From positions 1 to 13,913 of the forward strand of contig JBKHHU010000083.1 of the NCBI GenBank assembly GCA_046539045.1: DNA of 13,913 nucleotides, written 5' to 3'. This stretch comes from JBKHHU01 sp046539045. GTDB taxonomy: Bacteria; Planctomycetota; Phycisphaerae; SM23-33. Each line of letters opens with the position of its first letter. Position 1 is the first letter of the stretch. Positions 8,234 to 13,913 of this stretch are shown in pieces. Made by a program: the position numbers and the translations under genes. The notes beneath the pieces were generated by a model. That model searched no databases and was not told where the DNA came from. It was given only the letters and a program-made list of their open reading frames with translations.

Positions 8234-8284
8234 GGAAACCGGGACAGGCACCTGCGCTTTGCTTCGGAGCCGGTCCCCGTTTCC
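8234..8284. repeat. 12-bp inverted repeat near the lyase 3' end
   Basis: GGAAACCGGGAC (8234-8245) pairs with GTCCCCGTTTCC (8273-8284) with one mismatch across a 27-base loop. It ends 60 bases beyond the lyase stop codon, on the side where lyase transcripts would end. No T-run was seen. Confidence 0.5.
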
Positions 8285-8343
8285 GATGGTGGCGGTTGGT
8301 CTTCAATCTGCAATGAACCCATCTTACATGGATGAATCCCTCG

Positions 8344-10587
8344 TCATTTCTCTCCCAGTACCAGGCGGCCGTCTTTGGCGGTCAGGGTTCGGTTGCCGAT
8401 GACGATGCGCTCCTTGCCTTCCTCGCCCTCGATCTTCAGCGGGATCTGTTTCGAGCCGTCGAGGATGAGCAGGTGGAACTGATGGCCGGCGGCGATGATG
8501 TCCTGCGTCTCGGCGCGTTTGAGTTTGTCTGCCTGGTTCTTGGGCGTCTTGTCCTGCTCGTTGACGCCGAGGATCTGCATCAGCTGTTTCTTCTTCGCCT
8601 CGCTGAGTCCCTTGAACCGCGGGTCCTCGTCGGTGAGTTTCTTCCGCCTGGCCGCGCGGATCATCAGCACCGGCGCCCCGCTTTTGCCGGTGAAATCGAC
8701 GGCCATCGACGCCTGGCCGGTATGCAGGATGCCGACCCCGTCGGCGGTGGTCTCCGTCTCGCCGGGCGCGTAGATGGTCGGAAAGCTGATCTTGTCCTTA
8801 ATGTTCATGGACATGATCCGCCCGAGCATGGTGATCACGCGGTCGCCCTTGGCGGACCATCCGCTCCGCCAGATGGTGTAGTGGGCCTTCTGGTCGTGGA
8901 GGATCGGCGGGAAGATTTTTCCGGGGTTGACCGGTTCGGTTTCGATCGGCCAGTTGACGAAGGCGTAGACGGCCCGGTGCGGGTAGTTGATCGCGTCGAA
9001 AGTGCTGCCCTCGCCGGGCTCGACGATATTTTCGTAGGTCCACAGCACGGCAGGGATGTGCTTGTCCGGGCAGATGCCGAAGCCCTGGGAGAAGTCTCCA
9101 CCGGTGCTCATGCCCCCGCGGCCGAACTTGCCGGCGTATATCCCGCGCTGGCGATTGGCCAGCCGGCCGTTCTCGCGGGCCAGTTCGTAGATCCACTTGG
9201 TCAGCAGCCATCGGGCTTCCTCGGAGTGGGCGATGAAGTCCTTGCCCTCGGCTACGCGAAGCGCCTGGAGGTAACTGACCAGCCCGGTGTTGCTGTTGAG
9301 CCGCCCGCCGTGGGTGCCCTCGAAGAAGTACGCCCGCGTGCCGTAGCCGATCTCCAGGGCACGCTTGGCCCGGCGCTGAAAGATGCGATGGGCCCGCTGC
9401 ATCCGCTCGTTGTCCACGCCCGGATCGCCCAGCACAGCCAAGATGGCCGTGCCCCCGCCACCGTTCCACGCGCCGTAATGGTTGCTGTGCGGAGAGAGCT
9501 GCCCTCCGCGAAGGTCGTGCACCAGCCCCGCGCCCACCGGCTCGGCCATGGCCTTCTCCTTGACCTCGCCGCGCTTGGCGTGGAAGACGGTCTGGGCGAT
9601 TGTCGCGGCCACCTTCTTGCGGTATTCGGGCTCCCAGGCGTCATAGCAGAAGTCGTACGCCATGGCGATGGCCGCATAGCTGGACCCGGCGCGGAGTTTC
9701 CCGCCCGGCCGGACGAAGCTGTAGCGCTGATCGCGATCGCGCTGCCCCTTCAGCGCCAGATCGACGGCCTTCTTGGCCAGTTCGGCGTATTTCTTCTCGC
9801 CGGTGAGCTGGTAGAGAAACCCGAAACCCATCCCGTGCCAGAGCGTGTACCCGCCGCGAGGAACCCTGTTTCCGCCGCCGTAGGCCTTTTTGGCCTTCTG
9901 GTAATGCTCGGGCATCTGGTCCTCGCTGCCGAGCGTCGCGTAGAGTCGGGCGAGGATCGCCTGTCCCTGCGGGGTCTTCATCCGCTTGCGGAGCGCGGGC
10001 AGGTCGGACTTGCGGAAAATCAGCCGCGGGTGCTCGCCGGGCTCGAACGGCTTGACCCCGGGCACCGGGCTCGGCCAGTACTTCTGCCGGATGCTGCCGG
10101 TGACCTTCCCGGTCGGCTCGATCTTCCCCGCCGGCCCGCCGACGTCCTTCTTGCTCTTGGTGAACGTGCCGGAATACGTGCCGGCCAGCGTGCCGTCGGC
10201 GTTCTCAGTCAGTTCGATGGTGTACTTCGCCGGTCCGCCGGAAACCCACGGGCCGTCGTGGATGGTCATATCCACGACCAGCCGCAACTTGTTGCCCTCG
10301 CGCGAGTGCTCGATGAGCGTACCCTCGTGATCCATCCAGTTGTAGAGCATGGTCTTGGCACCGCGCTGGAAGAAGGCGGAGTAGCCCAGCACGCGGGTAT
10401 CCCACTTGCCCTCGTGGGTCTTGAGGTAAAGTTCCAGGTCCGAACCAAGCTCATAGTTGCGGGCATACAGAGCCCCTTCCAGTCGGATGGTGACATCTCG
10501 CCAGAACCGCGGCTGATCGCCCTCAGCCGCCAGGGCAATGGTGGAGAGGGTCAGCACAAGCAGGGCCGACAGCATGACGTATCGCAT
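8344..10587 (-). CDS. Secreted heparinase II/III-like polysaccharide lyase
   Basis: The ATG at 10587 gives 747 residues. It starts a signal peptide (MRYVMLSALLVLTLSTIALA) and follows AAGGAA at 10594-10599; the frame stays open further upstream without such features. Residues 25-170 form a beta-rich domain with GTLAGTYSGTF that I do not recognise. The (alpha/alpha) toroid opens with HPRLIFRKSDLPALRKRM (186-203), the usual entry to heparinase II/III and alginate-lyase-like proteins. SNHYGAWNGG (368-377) fits the catalytic Asn-His region, and AYFFEGTHGG (419-428) fits the later active-site loop. YTIWRSGWSAKGD (570-582) opens the C-terminal beta-sandwich. Family members cleave uronic-acid-containing polysaccharides by beta-elimination. 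The substrate is unknown. It is likely exported, and it is divergent from the GH42-like gene. Confidence 0.82.
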   Translation of the reverse strand: MRYVMLSALLVLTLSTIALAAEGDQPRFWRDVTIRLEGALYARNYELGSDLELYLKTHEGKWDTRVLGYSAFFQRGAKTMLYNWMDHEGTLIEHSREGNKLRLVVDMTIHDGPWVSGGPAKYTIELTENADGTLAGTYSGTFTKSKKDVGGPAGKIEPTGKVTGSIRQKYWPSPVPGVKPFEPGEHPRLIFRKSDLPALRKRMKTPQGQAILARLYATLGSEDQMPEHYQKAKKAYGGGNRVPRGGYTLWHGMGFGFLYQLTGEKKYAELAKKAVDLALKGQRDRDQRYSFVRPGGKLRAGSSYAAIAMAYDFCYDAWEPEYRKKVAATIAQTVFHAKRGEVKEKAMAEPVGAGLVHDLRGGQLSPHSNHYGAWNGGGGTAILAVLGDPGVDNERMQRAHRIFQRRAKRALEIGYGTRAYFFEGTHGGRLNSNTGLVSYLQALRVAEGKDFIAHSEEARWLLTKWIYELARENGRLANRQRGIYAGKFGRGGMSTGGDFSQGFGICPDKHIPAVLWTYENIVEPGEGSTFDAINYPHRAVYAFVNWPIETEPVNPGKIFPPILHDQKAHYTIWRSGWSAKGDRVITMLGRIMSMNIKDKISFPTIYAPGETETTADGVGILHTGQASMAVDFTGKSGAPVLMIRAARRKKLTDEDPRFKGLSEAKKKQLMQILGVNEQDKTPKNQADKLKRAETQDIIAAGHQFHLLILDGSKQIPLKIEGEEGKERIVIGNRTLTAKDGRLVLGEK

Positions 10588-10650
10588 TGCGGGTTCCTTC
10601 GATGGGTGGATGATACTCTTTGCTGCACCTTGAACGCGCCGGGCGGCCGG

Positions 10651-10658
10651 GGGTTCCC
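10651..10658 (-). promoter_or_regulatory. Possible operator core GGGAACCC, lyase side
   Basis: On the minus strand this reads GGGAACCC, 64 bases before the lyase start. It matches the core of the palindrome at 10775-10790 on the other strand. As a pair they could serve one regulator for both divergent genes. This is inference from two copies only. Confidence 0.3.
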
Positions 10659-10774
10659 CTCTATTGCTGTCGAGATCGCAGCAGCCGGTCACAGTACTCC
10701 AGCGATCCGGTACCCGGCCCCTTGCGAGATGAGATTGTGCAGCAGGAGGTGGAAATACGGCCGCGTCCGGCGCA

Positions 10775-10790
10775 GAATGGGAACCCATTC
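10775..10790 (+). promoter_or_regulatory. Palindromic operator-like site before the GH42-like gene
   Basis: GAATGGGAACCCATTC has perfect 7-base arms around AA, and lies 34 bases before the ATG at 10824. The size and symmetry fit a dimeric regulator site, such as LacI- or GntR-type. No regulator gene lies in the window, and I could not define promoter boxes beside it. Confidence 0.45.
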
Positions 10791-10823
10791 AACCCGCAAC
10801 ATTCTCAATACACAGGAACACTG

Positions 10824-12995
10824 ATGAACCGCATTAACGAGTCCGACCGCCAGGCCGCCCTGGACGCCCACCGCAAGCTCAACGATTCCCCCATCCAGCG
10901 GAGGCTCCGCGAAGAGCACGCCACGTTCCTCGGAGCGGTGTGGTGGAACCCGGCAGAGCAGGATCTCGAGGCAATGAAACACGAGCTTCGCCGCATGAAG
11001 GAAACCGGCTTCACGTTGGTACGGTTCCACAATTGCCTGCCCAGACCGCTCAAGCCCGGCGAACTCGATTTCTCGCAGATGGACGAATGGCTCGCGGCTG
11101 CCGAGGAGGTCGGGATTCACGTAATCAATCACATGAACCTGTTCTTCTCGTTGCCGGATTCCTGGTACATGGAAGCGGGCATCAGCCCGGAGCAGATGGC
11201 GGTCTGTCATTACGACGACCCAGCCAGCAGGAAGCTGCTGGAGATGTACTACAAGCCGGTCGCCGAACGGTACCGCGGGAACGACACGCTGTTCGCGTTC
11301 GGCATGTTAGGCGAGCCGGGTGGGGGGAAGTACGGGTTCACCGAGTACGACAAACCGCGATTCGCCCAGTGGCTGCGGGAGCGATACGAGACGCTGGAGG
11401 CTGTGGAAGCCGCGTGGAACATGTACCCGCGCGAGGACACGAAGATGGTCGAGAGCTTCGAGGACGCGTGGAAATGTTGCGGCGCTCCGGACGAGGTCGG
11501 CATCACCGGCGTGGAGAACGCCAAGAAGGTCTACGGGGCCCGGCGGGACATGATGCGATACCTGGCCGACAAGAGCATCTCGCGGGCGAGAAACCAGGTG
11601 GCTGCCGTCCACGCCGGCGACCCGGACCGCGTGGTGACCATCGGCTCGCACCAGTTGTTCGCCAATCAGCCGTGGCTGCTGTGGGATACCGGCCAGTGGG
11701 CCCGCGCCGGGGAGCTGCACTTCAGCAGCATCCACTTGAGCTGGCACTTCGAGCTGTGTGCGGGGGAGGTCGACCGCCCGCTGTATATGCAGGCGCGGAT
11801 GACGCACGACTATTTCAAGGGCGGGATGACCAGTGCCTACGAGACCACCGGCGGAGCGGTGCAGTATTCCGGCGGATACGGGACGGGGATGACGCCGGGG
11901 CTCATGCGGCGGTTCATGTGCAATTACCTGGCTGCGGGGAACCAGTCCATCGCGTTCTGGACGTGGAACCACCGCCCGGGCGGATGGGAGATGGGAGAGT
12001 ACGGCCTGACGACGCTCAGCGGGAAGATCAGCTCCTGGGCGAAGGAGGCGGGGAAGGTCGGTACCGGGATGCAGAAGTACATCGGCGAATTGTGGGAGGC
12101 GGACCCGGAGACCCGCGTGGCCCTGCTGAGCAGTTGGGATACCGACGCGGTACTCACGCAGGAGCCGAAGCGGCACGATCTGCAGCAAAACGTCAGCGAG
12201 ATCGGCAGCGGGACGAAGGTCCAGCACCGCCGCGCGCTGCTGGGCGCGTCACGGGCGATGATCAACTCCCGCACACCCTACGAATACGTAACCGAGGCGG
12301 AGCTGCGGGAGGGGATTGCCTGCTGCTATCCGAGCATCTACCTGCCGCACGTGCGGGCGGTCTCCGAGAAGCTGGCCGAGACGCTGTTGGAGTACGTACA
12401 GAAAGGCGGGCGGCTGATCGCCGATGTGCAGTTCGCCTTCTGCGACCCGTGGGGCAAGTTGCACCCGACCGGCGAAGGCGGATTGGTCGATCGGCTGTTC
12501 GGGGCGTACGTGGACACGATCCACGACGCACGGACCTGTCCGATGCAACTCAACGGCAGCGAGATCGACGGGTTCTACGGCGACATCGTTCCCACCGACG
12601 CTCGCGTGCTGTCCCGCTTTGCTGACGGGCGGCCTGCGGTTACCGAGGCGAAAATCGGCAAGGGCTCGGCGGTGCTGATCGGGTTCGATCCGGGCAATCT
12701 CACCGCCACCGAGGGACGCGAGGACATCGAGGCGATGATCGCGAACCTCGTCTGGGCCGGCGAGCGTCCGGGCTGGTTCAGCGACGCACCGGTCGCCTTC
12801 CGCCTGCGGACCGACAGCGCGGACCACTACTTCCTGACCAACGACGGAGCGGAGATGCACGCGACGATCGCCGCCTACGACGCCGACTACCAAGGCGGGC
12901 AGATGGTCATCGAGGAGGAACCTGTCGACGTCGACGGAACCATCACCGTCCGCGTGCCGGAACTGTCGGCCGTCTGGGTGCGGCTGGAACGGTAG
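10824..12995 (+). CDS. Cytoplasmic GH42-like beta-galactosidase
   Basis: The ATG at 10824 is chosen because AGGAA (10814-10818) precedes it; the open frame upstream has no start support. The product is 723 residues with no signal peptide, so it should act in the cytoplasm. The TIM barrel starts with FLGAVWWNPAEQDLEAMKHELRRMK (split here around residues 35-58) followed by ETGFTLVRFHN. The likely acid/base is Glu164 in FAFGMLGEPGGG, where most GH42 enzymes have Asn-Glu. The likely nucleophile is Glu340 in TSAYETTGGAVQYSGG. Residues 430-620 match the GH42 trimerisation (amidotransferase-like) domain, with VALLSSWDTDAV, then YPSIYLPHVRAVSEKL and YVQKGGRLIADV. The last 80 residues form a beta domain. 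The family removes terminal galactose or related sugars from oligosaccharides. Exact specificity cannot be read here. Confidence 0.8.
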   Translation: MNRINESDRQAALDAHRKLNDSPIQRRLREEHATFLGAVWWNPAEQDLEAMKHELRRMKETGFTLVRFHNCLPRPLKPGELDFSQMDEWLAAAEEVGIHVINHMNLFFSLPDSWYMEAGISPEQMAVCHYDDPASRKLLEMYYKPVAERYRGNDTLFAFGMLGEPGGGKYGFTEYDKPRFAQWLRERYETLEAVEAAWNMYPREDTKMVESFEDAWKCCGAPDEVGITGVENAKKVYGARRDMMRYLADKSISRARNQVAAVHAGDPDRVVTIGSHQLFANQPWLLWDTGQWARAGELHFSSIHLSWHFELCAGEVDRPLYMQARMTHDYFKGGMTSAYETTGGAVQYSGGYGTGMTPGLMRRFMCNYLAAGNQSIAFWTWNHRPGGWEMGEYGLTTLSGKISSWAKEAGKVGTGMQKYIGELWEADPETRVALLSSWDTDAVLTQEPKRHDLQQNVSEIGSGTKVQHRRALLGASRAMINSRTPYEYVTEAELREGIACCYPSIYLPHVRAVSEKLAETLLEYVQKGGRLIADVQFAFCDPWGKLHPTGEGGLVDRLFGAYVDTIHDARTCPMQLNGSEIDGFYGDIVPTDARVLSRFADGRPAVTEAKIGKGSAVLIGFDPGNLTATEGREDIEAMIANLVWAGERPGWFSDAPVAFRLRTDSADHYFLTNDGAEMHATIAAYDADYQGGQMVIEEEPVDVDGTITVRVPELSAVWVRLER

Positions 12996-13273
12996 CTCCG
13001 GCGGGTGACCGTCGGCGGGTGCATGCGTTCAACTGCCGCAGCGAGGACGTCTCGCTGTTCAAGAAGAGCTCTTCGCCAACAAACTCCTGTTCGGCGTCAA
13101 AGGCATCGCCGCAGGGCTCTCTATGTCCCTGACAATAAAAGCCCCAGCGGAGGAGACCCTTTGTCCGCACGAGGCGGCCCTCCAGCCGGGGCTTCTTTTA
13201 CATAATAGGCCCCGGGACAACGGTCTGCTATGAACCTGCCGATATCCCTGCCTGTTTCTTGACAGATCGCCCG
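12996..13273. other. Convergent spacer between GH42-like and DUF1328 genes
   Basis: This 278-base gap holds no gene. It contains the near-palindrome GCGAGGACGTCTCGC (13041-13055), the perfect palindrome GAAGAGCTCTTC (13063-13074) and the terminator at 13137-13199. A 75-codon frame on the minus strand (12943-13170) starts inside the terminator stem and is not credible. Confidence 0.6.
13137..13199. terminator. Bidirectional intrinsic terminator
   Basis: AAAAGCCCC (13137-13145) pairs with GGGGCTT (13188-13194) followed by CTTTT. An inner stem pairs GGAGG (13149-13153) with CCTCC (13079 block offset, 13179-13183). The A-run before and T-run after let it act on both strands. It sits between the GH42-like gene (+) and the DUF1328 gene (-), exactly where a shared terminator is expected. 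Confidence 0.8.
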
Positions 13274-13438
13274 TCAGACCAGGGCCATGATCAGGAAGAT
13301 GATGAACAGCACCAGGAAGATGACAAACAGGACCTTCCCGATACCGGCCGCAGCAGCAGCCACCTTTCCAAAGCCGAACACGCCGGCGATGATGGCGATA
13401 ACGAGGAATATGACTGCCCAGATAAGAAGACCACTCAT
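13274..13438 (-). CDS. DUF1328 family small membrane protein (YtjA-like)
   Basis: The ATG at 13438 gives 54 residues, with AAGGAG (13444-13449) 5 bases before it. The open frame extends 60 codons upstream, but that part runs through intergenic repeat DNA and lacks a ribosome site. The protein is almost wholly hydrophobic, with two helices (about residues 4-24 and 34-53). The central FGFGKVAAAAAGIGKVLFVIFLVLF fits the family pattern 'G.lGFG.iA..aa.iaKilF.iFlvlF' (given here as two overlapping halves around residues 21-45). DUF1328 proteins are short inner-membrane proteins, often stress-associated, with no defined biochemical role. This copy lacks the short basic tail that many members carry. 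It has its own upstream region and is not part of an operon here. Confidence 0.93.
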   Translation of the reverse strand: MSGLLIWAVIFLVIAIIAGVFGFGKVAAAAAGIGKVLFVIFLVLFIIFLIMALV

Positions 13439-13462
13439 GTTTTCTCCTTTCAGAAAGTGATG

Positions 13463-13488
13463 TACCAAGCGGTAACTTCGAGCGTTCC
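13463..13488 (-). promoter_or_regulatory. Possible ECF-type promoter for the DUF1328 gene
   Basis: On the minus strand GGAAC (13484-13488) is followed after 17 bases by GGTA (13463-13466). GGAAC with a 16-17 base spacer is the pattern of ECF/stress sigma factors, but the second box is not the usual CGT-type. It would place the start about 20 bases before the ATG. Confidence 0.3.
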
Positions 13489-13595
13489 TAGAAGTATACG
13501 CCCAACGCCTGCATCTATCGCGGGACGGCACTATGGAGTCAGTGAACGGGAGAGGGGGATTGACCACAGACAGCACCGAGGACACAGAGGTTTTT

Positions 13596-13750
13596 GTTAC
13601 GAAGCACTCGAAGATCACGAAGGCCGCGAAGGCTCTTTACTTGCTTCCGCTTGAGGAACTGCCTCCCGGCCGGAAGCCTTGCCCCCAACCGGAAGCACAA
13701 TAAGAAGCCGTTCTTCGCGACCTTCGTGGCCTTGGGGGTCTTCGTGATTA
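13596..13750. repeat. Long imperfect inverted repeat, about 60 bases per arm
   Basis: The left arm (13596-13655) and right arm (13686-13750) are complementary. Identical or near-identical blocks include CGGAAGCA and TTCGCG.CCTTCGTG (13 of 14) on the right against their complements on the left. The centre is the palindrome CCGGCCGG (13666-13673). The left arm contains the 15-mer shared with 1556-1570. The transcript would form a long rod-like hairpin on either strand. It carries no open frame of its own, so it looks like a non-autonomous or REP/MITE-like element. Confidence 0.7.
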
Positions 13751-13913
13751 AGAAGAAAGCAGCAAAGACCTCTGGAGTCGATCTTGGCCTTCTGGAAGGG
13801 TCGGCACACTGCCCGCCGTGATTGACCACACCGGTATGAATCCCGAACCGCCAAGTGGACATGCTCGCCCTGCTGGGCAGGCACGGGGCGAATCGCATGG
13901 GAAGCTTCTCCAT

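Larger units (their letters stand above)
7557..8343. other. Large convergent spacer, no gene, dense in hairpins and repeats
   Basis: This 787-base gap lies between two converging enzyme genes. Open frames cross it on both strands, but they begin inside neighbouring genes or in hairpins, have no ribosome sites and change character at each repeat. It holds, in order, hairpins at 7676-7701, 7740-7754, 7769-7810 and 7851-7912, repeat fragments at 8047-8078 and 8189-8216, and hairpins at 8151-8170 and 8234-8284. These are listed separately. None has a clear T-tract, so which of them ends transcription is not certain. Confidence 0.75.
13439..13913. other. Right-end non-coding stretch with repeats
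   Basis: These 475 bases hold no gene I can support. After the DUF1328 leader comes a CACAGAG-type fragment (13562-13590), then a long inverted repeat (13596-13750), then about 160 bases with only small palindromes (for example CCTGC-TGG-GCAGG near 13870). A 124-codon minus frame starts at the very last base of the window, but most of it is the inverted repeat read through. Confidence 0.6.

Noticed and set aside
7557..8343. CRISPR array or tRNA cluster in the large spacer
   Set aside because: The hairpins differ in sequence and are not evenly spaced, so no direct repeat/spacer pattern exists. I found no cloverleaf with tRNA consensus bases.
8332..10824. 830-codon open frame on the plus strand opposite the lyase gene
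   Set aside because: It is antisense to a protein with signal peptide and family motifs, has no domain I recognise and is rich in Ala/Val/Gly/Leu/Asp/Arg as expected from high-GC third positions read in reverse.
12943..13170. 75-codon minus-strand frame in the GH42/DUF1328 spacer
   Set aside because: Its start lies within the terminator stem and its end within the GH42-like gene.
13539..13913. 124-codon minus-strand frame starting at the window edge
   Set aside because: Most of its length is the inverted repeat, and its Lys/Arg-rich sequence is what the CGAAG repeat encodes. No family resemblance.

Overview
The window is a 13.9 kb, GC-rich stretch of a bacterial chromosome. It encodes seven genes that I can support, separated by unusually repeat-rich intergenic DNA. 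The gene families (a MoxR ATPase, a long secreted VIT/vWA/DUF2135 protein, large secreted polysaccharide-degrading enzymes and a DUF1328 membrane protein) and the style of the intergenic repeats suggest a planctomycete or another member of the PVC group. That placement is inference from gene content; there is no rRNA or other marker here.

Layout. Positions 1-746 (+) hold the 3' two-thirds or so of a MoxR-type AAA+ ATPase, cut by the left edge. Positions 777-1472 (+) hold a three-helix membrane protein with a pseudopilin-like tail. Positions 1713-4778 (-) hold a secreted VIT/von Willebrand A/DUF2135 protein that converges on the first pair. From a divergent spacer (4779-5045) with a clear sigma70-type promoter runs a secreted clan GH-A-like glycoside hydrolase, 5046-7556 (+). 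A 787-base convergent spacer (7557-8343) holds no gene but at least six hairpins and repeat fragments. Positions 8344-10587 (-) hold a secreted heparinase II/III-like polysaccharide lyase. It is divergent from 10824-12995 (+), a cytoplasmic GH42-like beta-galactosidase; the 236-base spacer between them carries the core GGGAACCC once on each strand. A bidirectional terminator (13137-13199) separates the GH42 gene from a convergent DUF1328 gene, 13274-13438 (-). The last 475 bases contain no gene, only a promoter-like site and a long inverted repeat.

How the genes may work together. The two secreted enzymes (hydrolase and lyase) and the cytoplasmic GH42-like enzyme look like a small polysaccharide-degradation locus: depolymerisation outside the cytoplasm, then sugar release inside. 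No transporter, sulfatase or regulator is visible, so substrate and uptake are unknown. The MoxR ATPase and the VIT/vWA protein belong to families that commonly act together (ATPase plus MIDAS-containing partner), but here they are on opposite strands and convergent.

The most unusual parts are the repeats. Fragments of a purine-rich 'CACGAAG / CACAGAG' family recur at about 1552-1625, 8047-8078, 8189-8216 and 13562-13760; the last copy is folded into an inverted repeat of about 60 bases per arm. Very long open frames lie antisense to the real genes (up to 830 codons). I treat them as artefacts of high-GC codon use.
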